Below are positions 1 through 5,312 of a DNA stretch of 5,312 bases, in pieces. This DNA comes from an uncultured Lentisphaeraceae bacterium (GTDB lineage Bacteria > Verrucomicrobiota > Kiritimatiellia > RFP12 > DVOR01). The position numbers were made by a program, and so were the translations under genes. The notes beneath the pieces are model-generated. The model made no database searches, was not told the DNA's origin, and saw nothing but the letters and a program-made list of their open reading frames with translations. Location: the NCBI GenBank assembly GCA_946056345.1, contig CAMGJH010000101.1, positions 1 to 5,312 of the forward strand, given 5' to 3'. Numbering within the stretch: position 1 is the first letter of the stretch; every line of letters starts with the position of its first letter.

Positions 1-2
1 AG

Positions 3-86
3 CACGAGCCGCTCTATTCGCTCGAGTATCTGCGTGAGAATCGGCTCTTTGTCGGCATTCTCAAGTTAACCTTTCGAGGGGCCTAA
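3..86 (+). CDS. 3' end of an upstream phage structural gene (partial)
   Basis: Only the last 27 codons are present, read in the frame starting at base 3 and ending at the TAA at 84-86; the other two forward frames stop at 34-36 and 67-69. The visible peptide ends with FVGILKLTFRGA and contains LYSLEYLRENRLF, a mixture of charged and hydrophobic residues without a diagnostic motif. Its stop codon directly abuts the ATG of the next gene, so the two are almost certainly cotranscribed and translationally coupled. From its position just before a gp10-like gene in a tailed-phage operon, it should be a head-tail connector, head closure or tail terminator type protein, but that rests on gene order alone. 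The product cannot be named from this fragment. Confidence 0.6.
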   Translation, partial: HEPLYSLEYLRENRLFVGILKLTFRGA

Positions 87-473
87 ATGAGGACAGAGAT
101 ACGGTTTGAGACGAGGCGCATATTGGCCGCCGTTGGACGGGGCAACCTAAAGGCCCTGCGTCAGGCGGGTGCGTATATCCGCAAAGTCGCCCGACACGCC
201 GTCTCTCGTTCTGCGAAGGCCTCTCTGCCCGGTCGCCCGCCGCACACACGCCAAGGGTTGCTCAAGCAAGCGGTGCTCTTTGGTGTGGAGGCGCGGCGGG
301 ATGCCGTGCTCATTGGCCCGGCGGCTTCGCTGATTGGGTCAGTGATGGCGGCTCACGAGTTTGGCGGACGCTTTCGCGGACGCCGGTATCCCAAACGGCC
401 TTTGATGGGGCCGAGTTTGGAGCAAAGCAAACAACACCTTCCGGCCTTGTGGAAGGATGTCATCAAGGAGTAG
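87..473 (+). CDS. HK97 gp10-like tail completion / head-tail joining protein
   Basis: This 128-residue, strongly basic (arginine-rich) protein has the layout of the HK97 gp10 / phage virion morphogenesis group. It has an N-terminal amphipathic helix region (about 1-40, RRILAAVGRGNLKALRQAG), then a GRPPHTRQGLLKQAV segment near 48-62. A conserved-looking AHEFGGRF stretch follows near 89-96, and then YPKRPLMGPSLEQSK (about 101-115), matching the 'RPF(M/L)xPAL' signature near the C-terminus of this family. Family members complete the proximal end of the tail so that it can join the head; the role is taken from the family. The start is ATG 87, with GAGGGG at 76-81 five bases upstream, directly after the previous stop. 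Length is normal for the family (roughly 110-160 residues). A tail terminator role is also possible, since no separate terminator gene lies between this gene and the tube gene. Confidence 0.72.
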   Translation: MRTEIRFETRRILAAVGRGNLKALRQAGAYIRKVARHAVSRSAKASLPGRPPHTRQGLLKQAVLFGVEARRDAVLIGPAASLIGSVMAAHEFGGRFRGRRYPKRPLMGPSLEQSKQHLPALWKDVIKE

Positions 474-476
474 ACA

Positions 477-905
477 ATGTACAAATTAGGGTTGGATGCC
501 AAGTTATTCTATGGCGTGGCGGGCTCGACGGCCAAGAGCGAACTCAAGAATGTGAAGGATGTCACCCTCTCGCTCGAGACGGGCGAAGCGGACATCACCA
601 CCCGCGCGGCGGAAGGTTGGCGCACGACGGCAGCTACGCTCAAGGAGGGCTCGGTGGAGTTCGAGATGCTTTGGGATACCGAAGATGCGGGCTTTGGCGC
701 GATTAAGTCGGCCTTCTTCTCGAATGAACCGTTGGCGCTCTTTGTCTCGGACGGTGCGGGCTCCGGGCTGGATGCGGACTTCGTGGTGACGAGTTTCTCG
801 CGCTCGGAGCCGTTGGAAGAGGCGTTGACAGTGTCGGTGACCTGCAAGCCGACCTTGGCCAATCGTGCTCCGACGTGGACGGATTCGGCCTCGATTGGGG
901 CGTAA
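477..905 (+). CDS. Phage major tail tube protein
   Basis: This 142-residue protein resembles siphophage tail tube subunits. It opens with MYKLGLDAKLFYG, a typical beta-strand start, and follows with LKNVKDVTLSLETGEADITTR (about 22-42). The variable 'xxVxDVTLxxxxxEADxTTR' form is characteristic of tube proteins, in which the target strand is followed by a loop lining the lumen. Alternating hydrophobic strands then run through the rest (EFEMLWD, LALFVSD, DFVVTSFSRSEPLEEALTVSVTCKPT), consistent with the beta-sandwich that stacks as hexameric rings. It would polymerise around the tape measure protein encoded downstream. The start is ATG 477 with AAGGAG at 465-470, three bases after the preceding stop codon. 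The order gp10-like, tube, chaperone, tape measure is standard for long-tailed phages. No sheath gene adjoins it, so a non-contractile tail is favoured. Confidence 0.82.
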   Translation: MYKLGLDAKLFYGVAGSTAKSELKNVKDVTLSLETGEADITTRAAEGWRTTAATLKEGSVEFEMLWDTEDAGFGAIKSAFFSNEPLALFVSDGAGSGLDADFVVTSFSRSEPLEEALTVSVTCKPTLANRAPTWTDSASIGA

Positions 906-917
906 GGAGGAACTGAG

Positions 918-1373
918 ATGACCTGTTTTACGGATAATCAGGAACGGAATTGGAGCCTTTCGGTCAATGTGAACACCCTGCGCAGAGTCAAGGCGCTGTG
1001 CGGGGTGATGCTGACAGACTTGGTGGTTTTGGAGCCGGGCAAGAAACCGACGATGGAACTCTTGGAACGACTCGCGAATGACCCGGTGCTCTTGGTCGAC
1101 GTGCTCTATGCCGCCATCAAGCCTGAGGCCGATGCTCGGGGGATTAGCGATGAGTCGTTCGGGGCAGCGATGGTCGGCGATGTGCTTGAGACTGCCGTGA
1201 CGGCCCTGTTGGAGGAAGTCATCGCTTTTTTCCCGAGTGCGAAGCGGATGGTACTCAAACGGCTCCTGGATGTAAGCCTCCGCTTCACGCAGCAACAGCG
1301 CAAGGAACTCGAACGCTTGATGGAGACCCCCAATCTCGAGAGCGAATTGCTCAAGGTCTTGGAAAAGGCCTAA
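918..1373 (+). CDS. Tail assembly chaperone, short form (lambda gpG analogue)
   Basis: This 151-residue protein lies between tube and tape measure genes, the standard place of the tail assembly chaperone. The N-terminal part (about 1-40) holds predicted strands, NWSLSVNVNTLRRVKALCGV, followed by the helical LLERLANDPVLLVDVLYAAIKP (about 49-70). Next comes ARGISDESFGAAMVGDVLETA (about 73-93) and a hydrophobic helix ending in the FFP motif at about 104-106. The pattern 'DPVLLVDVLYAAIKPEA...GISDESF' matches tail chaperone families known from many prophages. A charged helical tail (107-151) ends in VLEKA. Such proteins coat the tape measure protein and deliver tube subunits, and are absent from the finished particle. 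The start ATG 918 is preceded by AAGGAGGA at 904-911, overlapping the previous stop. The gene ends just where the -1 frame takes over, and the T-like domain follows there. Confidence 0.78.
   Translation: MTCFTDNQERNWSLSVNVNTLRRVKALCGVMLTDLVVLEPGKKPTMELLERLANDPVLLVDVLYAAIKPEADARGISDESFGAAMVGDVLETAVTALLEEVIAFFPSAKRMVLKRLLDVSLRFTQQQRKELERLMETPNLESELLKVLEKA
1361..1373 (+). promoter_or_regulatory. Probable programmed -1 ribosomal frameshift site at the G/T junction
   Basis: The zero-frame codons here are TTG GAA AAG GCC TAA. The G_GAA_AAG string (1361-1367) is not a perfect X_XXY_YYZ heptamer, but it carries the A_AAG slip element used in many bacterial -1 shifts and differs by one base from lambda's G_GGA_AAG. 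Slipping at AAG (1365-1367) would continue with GGC CTA ACG in the -1 frame, which is open to 1648. The product would be a fusion of 243 residues: 150 from the short form and 93 from the extension. An AAGG at 1353-1356 could act as an internal Shine-Dalgarno stimulator. Frameshifting between chaperone genes is a conserved feature of long-tailed phages. The exact slip position is inferred. Confidence 0.55.
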
Positions 1374-1648
1374 CGCCGATTATCCTCGCGTGCGCAGGTA
1401 TCATTGGGGTCGACCCAGGGCCTTTCACCCTTCGCGAACTGCTTGCGATGTCAGAAGCCAAGCAGCGGGAAGCGTGGAACCACACCTCTGCGTTGATGGC
1501 GCTCTGCGTCAATCTGCTGCGAGACCCGCGTAAGGGGCCACCGATTCGCCCCGAAACCTTCAATCCCTTTGTTCGCCCTGCGCCGAAACCGATTCTGCGC
1601 GGGAAAGACCTCGCCATCTTGAAGGATGTCTTCGTCAAGCAAACTTAG
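1367..1648 (+). CDS. Tail assembly chaperone C-terminal (T) domain, reached by -1 frameshift
   Basis: This is the -1 frame relative to the short chaperone, and it stays open without a stop to the TAG at 1646-1648. The domain signature starts well before the only ATG (1448): IIGVDPGPFTLRELLAMSEA is encoded from 1400, then REAWNHTSALMALCVNLLRDP, and FNPFVRP near the end. This 'GxDPxPFTLREL...W..T..LMAL' form with a later F-P-F element resembles small proteins next to chaperones in prophages of planctomycete-like bacteria, recalled from the family and not searched. No Shine-Dalgarno sequence precedes ATG 1448, unlike the other genes here, and starting there would cut the motif in two. I therefore read it as the C-terminal part of a G-T fusion that binds the tape measure protein. 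If it is translated separately, the product would be the 66-residue protein from 1448. Confidence 0.68.
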   Translation, partial: GLTPIILACAGIIGVDPGPFTLRELLAMSEAKQREAWNHTSALMALCVNLLRDPRKGPPIRPETFNPFVRPAPKPILRGKDLAILKDVFVKQT

Positions 1649-1658
1649 GGAAGTTGCT

Positions 1659-1697
1659 CGCTTTTGCACAATTTGAGTGAAGAATTGTGCAAAAGCG
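1659..1697 (+). repeat. Perfect 15-bp inverted repeat (stem-loop) ahead of the tape measure gene
   Basis: The left arm CGCTTTTGCACAATT (1659-1673) is perfectly complementary to the right arm AATTGTGCAAAAGCG (1683-1697) across a 9-base loop (1674-1682). In RNA, U1674-G1682 and U1658-G1698 could add wobble pairs at both ends. It starts ten bases after the stop codon of the frameshift extension and ends 34 bases before the tape measure ATG. No run of T follows on either strand, so it is not an ordinary intrinsic terminator. Possible roles are an RNA processing or stabilising hairpin, an insulator that stops translation coupling into the tape measure gene, or a DNA operator. The sequence alone does not decide between them. 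Confidence 0.85.
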
Positions 1698-1714
1698 GAA
1701 AAGATTGTGCAAAA
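1684..1714 (+). repeat. 11-bp direct repeat ATTGTGCAAAA, two copies with 20-base period
   Basis: The copies lie at 1684-1694 and 1704-1714. The first copy is part of the right arm of the stem-loop, so the spacer holds three copies of the same word: one inverted (TTTTGCACAAT, 1662-1672) and two direct. The third copy could pair with the left arm as an alternative 11-bp helix enclosing a 31-base loop, competing with the main hairpin. A spacing of exactly 20 bases, close to two helical turns, would also suit protein binding on one DNA face. Confidence 0.8.
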
Positions 1715-1721
1715 CAGCCCC

Positions 1722-1728
1722 AAGGAAG
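1722..1728 (+). promoter_or_regulatory. Ribosome binding site deciding the tape measure start
   Basis: AAGGAAG precedes ATG 1732, with AAGGA at 1722-1726 five bases upstream. It favours this start over the in-frame GTG at 1687, which lies inside the right arm of the inverted repeat and has only a weak purine stretch before it. It sits eight bases after the third repeat copy, so folding of the spacer could affect ribosome access. Confidence 0.75.
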
Positions 1729-1731
1729 TTT

Positions 1732-4700
1732 ATGGCAATTGGTTCCAACATTCGTGCGGGTCGGGCCTATGTAGAAGTGGTTGCCGACTCTTCCAAATTA
1801 CAACGTTCTCTCACCGAGGCTCAGGTGCAATTGAGGGCCTTTGGACAATCGGCCTCTGCCCTTGGAAAGGACTTGCTGGCCCTTGGCGGGACACTATCGG
1901 TGCCGCTATTACTCGCGACCAAGTCCTTTGCTGACTTCGATGACTCGATGCGCTTGGTTCAGGCCGTCACCCAAGCGACTGCCACCGAGTTTGCGCGCTT
2001 GACGCAAGTGGCACAGGAGTTGGGGCGAACGACCTCCTACACCGCCAAGCAATCGGCGGATGCAATGGTCGCGCTCGGGCGGATGGGCTTTCAGCCGCGT
2101 GAAATCGAGGCGGCGGTCGGGGCGGTGCTCAACTTGGCCCGTGCCACTGGCAGCGAATTGACGGAAGCAGCGGACTACGCAGCCAACAGTCTGCGTATCT
2201 TTGCGCTCACTTCGCGTGAGATGACCCATGTCACCGATGTGCTCACCGCCACGGCCAATGGGTCGGCACAGACCTTGGGCGATCTCTTTGAGGCACTCAA
2301 GGTCGCCGGGCCTCAAGCCAAGGCGGCCAATGAGAGCCTCGAAGATACTTGTGCGGCTCTAGGCGTTCTGGCCAATATGGGCATCAAGGGCTCGCTCGCG
2401 GGGACGGCTTTGCGCAAGAGTTTCTCGCAATTCGCCAAAAGCGATGTTCAGGCGACCTTGGGCGAATGGGGCATTGCTACCGTGACGGCAACGGGGGACT
2501 TGCGGTCGCTCGCGGACATTCTGCGAGATGTTGCGGGGGTGATGCGCCAGATGCCAACAGCAGAACGACTCTCCTTTGCTGAGGAGATTTTCGATTTGCG
2601 CGGGGCGTTGGCCGGGTTGTCGCTGACAGGGAATATTGGTGACTTGGATGCGATGCTCGCGAAGTTGAAAGCGGTGGACGATGTGGCCGCCGAGACGGCT
2701 CGGCAGATGGACGCAGGGTTGGGCGGGTCGTTCCGCCTCTTGGCTTCGGCGTCGGAAGGGGCAATGAATGCCTTCGCCTCTCAACTTTCCATCAGCCTGC
2801 AACCGTTGATTGGTCAAATCACCTCGGCTATCAATGCGACCACGCAGTGGGTTGAGCGCAACGGCAGTCTCGTGCGCAGTTTGGCCTCGACGGTCATTGG
2901 CGTAGCAGGGTTCGGAGCCGCCTGCTTGGCCCTGGGGATGAGCGCGCGCGGTATCGCAGCGACCTTATCCGTGGTGCAGGGAACCTTAGGGGGCCTTGGC
3001 AGTGCCTTCTCGCAGGTGGCCACGGTTAGCAAGAATGTGGTGGGGGCAGTCACACAGATTGCCGGGGCCTTCCGCACCTACGCTTCAACCTCGACCCCCG
3101 TGTTGGTGAGCACCTCCAATCTGCTCTCGGCCCTACGCCTGCCAATCGATCGGCGCGCGAATCAAATTGCCGCCAGTCTGCTTCTAATGAGCCGGGCGGA
3201 GACAGTGTCTGCTGCGCGTTCGATGTTGGCAGCCAAGTGGCAAGCGACTGCTGCGGTGTTGCAGAAGTTTCGCCTGACGACCCTATCCTCAGCGCTTGCC
3301 CTCAAGGCGCACGCGCTAGCCGAGGCCTTGGCGGCTGCTGGCACGAAAACGCTCACTGTGGCCAAAACGGCGGCCACTGTGGCCACACGTCTCTTCTCGG
3401 GGGCAGCGGCAGGGGCAACGCTCAAGAGCGCGGCAAACGCCGTGGCGAACGCCTCGTTGGCGGTGAGTGCGAAGGCGGTAGCGGCAGGGTATCTAGCTGC
3501 CTCTTCGGCGGCTCGTGTGCTGATGGCGATCCCAATTGCGGCTATCTTTACAGCGGCAGCGGCGGCTGTCATGGGGCTCTATCTTTGGCTCTCTCGGGCG
3601 GGGAAATACACGGCACAGTTGAGTGAGAAGATGACCCAGTTGCGCGAAAGCGGAGATGAGACACGCAAGACGGACCAACTGCGAATGCAACGGCTGGAAC
3701 AGTTGGCGCAGAAGCAACGGCTTTCGAATAGCGAGATGACGGAGGCCGAACGGTTGACCAAGAGCCTATCCGGGCGGTATGGCGACTTGGGGATTTCGCT
3801 CGATAAGGCGGGGCGGTCGCTGACGGTGGCTGCCGATGCCCAGCGCCGCCTTACGGAGGCGATGCGTGCGAGCGCGATTGCGGAGGTGGAGGCGGAGATT
3901 GCGGAGTATGAGGCGAATATCCGAGAGTTGGAGCGTGAGATTACGGCCAATCAGCACTGGTCGCACTACAACCTTTGGTCGTATATCTCGGGCGGTTATG
4001 AGGAGGCGATTGCCAATATTCAGACGGCTGGCGAGAAGCAATTGGCCTATATGGACAAATTGGTGGCGTTGCGTAAGCGACTGAATGCCTTGGAAACGGA
4101 CGGCAGTGAGCGCGACCTCTTTGGCACGGATGAGCGCGAGACGCTGCAAGAGGCCATCTCCAACGACCAAGTGACCAAGGAGACCTCCCAAAGTGATGCC
4201 GACAGTGCCCAAAAGCGTGCCGCCGAGATTGAGAGGCGGTTACGTCGGGAAAACCAGACGGGGTTGGAGAATGAAATCGAGGACATTTGTGACTTGCGCG
4301 ATGAGTACACGCGGCTCATTCAGACGATGCTAGCCTTCGAACGCTCCAAGCGCACAGTCGACAACGCGCGTGTGGCCGAATTAGAGGAGAAGTTGGCAGT
4401 GGCCGAAGAGACTGCCCAACGGCGAATCCAAGCCGCCCAAGCGCGTGTGAAGGCCGAGGATGGGGCGGGCGTTGAGGAGGTTAAACAATCGCTCGCCGTC
4501 ACGCTTGAGCAGACGCAACGAACCCGCGATGAACGGGCCTTTGACGAGGGACTCTCGAACTTGCAAAAGACTTCGCCGGAACGCGGACTGGCCTTCCTTG
4601 AAGAGGTGGTACGGAAACTCGACCAAACGGTTGAAGCCGCTCGCAAGGCATATGAGGAAGTGGTTTCGGAAGTCTCTCAAGATGGACGCATCACCGAGGA

Positions 4701-4983
4701 CGAGCAAGCGCGTGTGCAAGATGCGCAAGAGCGCTATATGCGTCTAGAAAACACACGCGAACGCTATACGGGGAAACTCTCCCAGGCACGACAGGCCACC
4801 GAACAGGCGCACGAACGACTCTCTCCAGCACTTGGCAGCTTTTATGCCAAGGCCTTGCAAGGACTCGGCAAGAGCGCTGTGCAGGAAAAGACCCTCAAGG
4901 CCACCCAAGAGACCGCGCAGAACACAAAGAAGACCGTTGAATTGTTGCGCAAACAGGCAACGGAAGGATTGGTTTTCAAGTAA
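1732..4983 (+). CDS. Tail tape measure protein (TP901 family)
   Basis: This 1083-residue protein sets tail length and is threaded inside the tube, then released at DNA ejection. The N-terminus AIGSNIRAGRAYVEVVADSSKL leads into a TP901-type core at about 64-300. The core contains FDDSMRLVQAVTQAT, LGRTTSYTAKQSADAMVALG, a NSLRIFALT segment, the SLAGTALRKSF stretch and the F-DLRGALAGLSL end. Two hydrophobic regions follow (about 384-428 and 596-620, the latter LMAIPIAAIFTAAAAAVMG), candidates for membrane insertion during genome entry. They are separated by an alanine-rich helical stretch. From about 620 on, the protein is charged and coiled-coil-like (notably 704-790 and 830-1023). It ends with a C-terminal segment (1030-1083, LGSFYAKALQGLGKS then TAQNTKKTVELL) like that of planctomycete-type prophage tape measures. 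No lysozyme, transglycosylase or HExxH peptidase motif was seen. At about 0.15 nm per residue, the usual ruler relation, the tail would be near 160 nm. Confidence 0.92.
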   Translation: MAIGSNIRAGRAYVEVVADSSKLQRSLTEAQVQLRAFGQSASALGKDLLALGGTLSVPLLLATKSFADFDDSMRLVQAVTQATATEFARLTQVAQELGRTTSYTAKQSADAMVALGRMGFQPREIEAAVGAVLNLARATGSELTEAADYAANSLRIFALTSREMTHVTDVLTATANGSAQTLGDLFEALKVAGPQAKAANESLEDTCAALGVLANMGIKGSLAGTALRKSFSQFAKSDVQATLGEWGIATVTATGDLRSLADILRDVAGVMRQMPTAERLSFAEEIFDLRGALAGLSLTGNIGDLDAMLAKLKAVDDVAAETARQMDAGLGGSFRLLASASEGAMNAFASQLSISLQPLIGQITSAINATTQWVERNGSLVRSLASTVIGVAGFGAACLALGMSARGIAATLSVVQGTLGGLGSAFSQVATVSKNVVGAVTQIAGAFRTYASTSTPVLVSTSNLLSALRLPIDRRANQIAASLLLMSRAETVSAARSMLAAKWQATAAVLQKFRLTTLSSALALKAHALAEALAAAGTKTLTVAKTAATVATRLFSGAAAGATLKSAANAVANASLAVSAKAVAAGYLAASSAARVLMAIPIAAIFTAAAAAVMGLYLWLSRAGKYTAQLSEKMTQLRESGDETRKTDQLRMQRLEQLAQKQRLSNSEMTEAERLTKSLSGRYGDLGISLDKAGRSLTVAADAQRRLTEAMRASAIAEVEAEIAEYEANIRELEREITANQHWSHYNLWSYISGGYEEAIANIQTAGEKQLAYMDKLVALRKRLNALETDGSERDLFGTDERETLQEAISNDQVTKETSQSDADSAQKRAAEIERRLRRENQTGLENEIEDICDLRDEYTRLIQTMLAFERSKRTVDNARVAELEEKLAVAEETAQRRIQAAQARVKAEDGAGVEEVKQSLAVTLEQTQRTRDERAFDEGLSNLQKTSPERGLAFLEEVVRKLDQTVEAARKAYEEVVSEVSQDGRITEDEQARVQDAQERYMRLENTRERYTGKLSQARQATEQAHERLSPALGSFYAKALQGLGKSAVQEKTLKATQETAQNTKKTVELLRKQATEGLVFK
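3354..3385 (+). repeat. Short 21-base-period repeat in the alanine-rich part of the tape measure gene
   Basis: CACTGTGGCCA occurs at 3354-3364 and again at 3375-3385, exactly seven codons apart and in the same reading frame. It encodes related TVA-containing heptads (LTVAKTA, ATVATRL). It is probably a small internal duplication, or the result of repeated helical residues with a biased codon choice. Confidence 0.55.
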
Positions 4984-4992
4984 GGAGGAGGT

Positions 4993-5312
4993 ATGGCAAT
5001 AAAGGAAGTGAAGGTTCAAGCGGGCTACTTTGATTGGCGTGAAGCCACCGATGCCGAAGGGAACTACACCTCGGCAGAAGTGCCCTATTTTGTCTTTAAT
5101 GTCGAAGACGAGGCGAGTGCACTCGCGGCTGTCCGCGATGAGGCACCGGCGCAGATTGGGCGACTCTACCTTAGGGAAGTGTCCATCGAGGAACGAATGA
5201 CCGAAGAGGTCTACAAGGTGATGGCCACCTATTGTGTTGACGAACAGAAAGAGCGTGCCGATGGAGACGATGCCGAAAGTGGCAACAGCGACCCTCCGCT
5301 CCCCTTCGACAC
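4993..5312 (+). CDS. Tail-module protein of unknown function (N-terminal part, runs off the window)
   Basis: The frame from ATG 4993 is open to the window end (106 complete codons). It is preceded by AAGGAGGAGG at 4982-4991, which overlaps the TAA of the tape measure gene and is among the strongest binding sites here. The protein begins MAIKEVKVQAGYFDWREA and continues with a strand-helix pattern (VPYFVFNVEDEASALAAVRD, then IGRLYLREVSIEERMTEEVY). A probable ubiquitin-fold-sized N-terminal domain therefore seems likely. An acidic, flexible linker (about 86-101, rich in D, E, G, S, N) leads into PPLPFDT at the cut end. Position straight after the tape measure suggests a distal tail or tail-tip component. 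A comparable protein with an 'FSFDT' stretch after a linker follows the tape measure in some planctomycete prophages, recalled but not searched. The function is not known. Confidence 0.75.
   Translation, partial: MAIKEVKVQAGYFDWREATDAEGNYTSAEVPYFVFNVEDEASALAAVRDEAPAQIGRLYLREVSIEERMTEEVYKVMATYCVDEQKERADGDDAESGNSDPPLPFD

Noticed and set aside
504..1295. Long minus-strand open frame of 263 codons
   Set aside because: It lies opposite two well supported tail genes, is rich in Arg and His as expected of an antisense shadow, spans the gap between the genes and shows no protein family pattern.
1407..1416. GGGTCGACCC palindrome as the pseudoknot or hairpin that stimulates frameshifting
   Set aside because: A 10-base perfect palindrome can form at best a 3-bp stem with a 4-base loop, and it is about 40 bases after the slip site; too weak to claim.
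1659..1714. Inverted repeat as a Rho-independent terminator
   Set aside because: The stem is AT-rich in its inner part and no T-run follows on either strand; the downstream tape measure gene must also be transcribed with the operon.
1659..1714. CRISPR array or transposon end
   Set aside because: Only three short copies in mixed orientation with unequal gaps, no spacers, no target duplication and no transposase nearby.
1649..1731. Promoter for the tape measure gene
   Set aside because: No convincing -35/-10 pair at proper spacing was seen; TTGCAC at 1665-1670 is a poor match and lacks a matching -10 element.
3162..3572. Minus-strand alanine-rich open frame of 136 codons
   Set aside because: It is the mirror of the alanine-rich part of the tape measure gene (GCN codons read as NGC and shifted), with no Shine-Dalgarno sequence or independent support.
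1..5312. A cargo or anti-phage defence system hidden in the module
   Set aside because: All coding capacity on the + strand is accounted for by tail genes; no accessory gene fits in the gaps, none of which exceeds 83 bases.

Overview
This window is a slice of a tailed-phage (or prophage) structural operon, from the head-tail joining/tail completion step through the tail tube, the tail assembly chaperones and the tape measure protein, into the next tail gene. Everything is on the + strand and tightly packed. Nothing here encodes a host gene, tRNA, CRISPR array, transposon or defence gene. The DNA is moderately GC-rich by eye. Several proteins (the chaperone pair, the C-terminus of the tape measure, the last partial gene) resemble, from memory of the families, proteins common in prophages of Planctomycetota and related bacteria. 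That host assignment is an inference and could not be tested here. No contractile sheath gene lies next to the tube gene, so a long non-contractile (siphovirus-type) tail is the simplest reading.

Layout: 3-86 is the tail end of an upstream gene. 87-473 is an HK97 gp10-like tail completion protein. 477-905 is the tail tube protein. 918-1373 is a tail assembly chaperone (lambda gpG analogue). 1367-1648 is the -1 frame extension carrying the second chaperone domain (gpT analogue), probably made by programmed -1 frameshifting. 1649-1731 is an 83-base spacer holding a perfect 15-bp inverted repeat and a third copy of its core. 1732-4983 is the tape measure protein, 1083 residues, with a TP901-type core, two hydrophobic membrane-like regions and a long coiled-coil C-terminal half. 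4993 to the end is the N-terminal part of an unidentified tail-module protein.

How they work together: the tube protein polymerises around the tape measure protein. The two chaperone forms (short G and frameshifted G-T) are expected to coat the tape measure and recruit tube subunits. The gp10-like protein finishes the tail end that meets the head. Each confidently placed start has a purine-rich Shine-Dalgarno sequence, often overlapping the preceding stop codon, which suggests coupled translation of one late transcript. The exception is the T domain, which has no usable ribosome binding site; this supports the frameshift.

The two places most worth a second look are the frameshift junction around 1361-1373, with a competing perfect T_TTT_TTC heptamer at 1226-1232, and the repeat-bearing spacer just ahead of the tape measure gene. 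No wholly new system was recognised. The spacer element is the only structure that the gene content does not explain.
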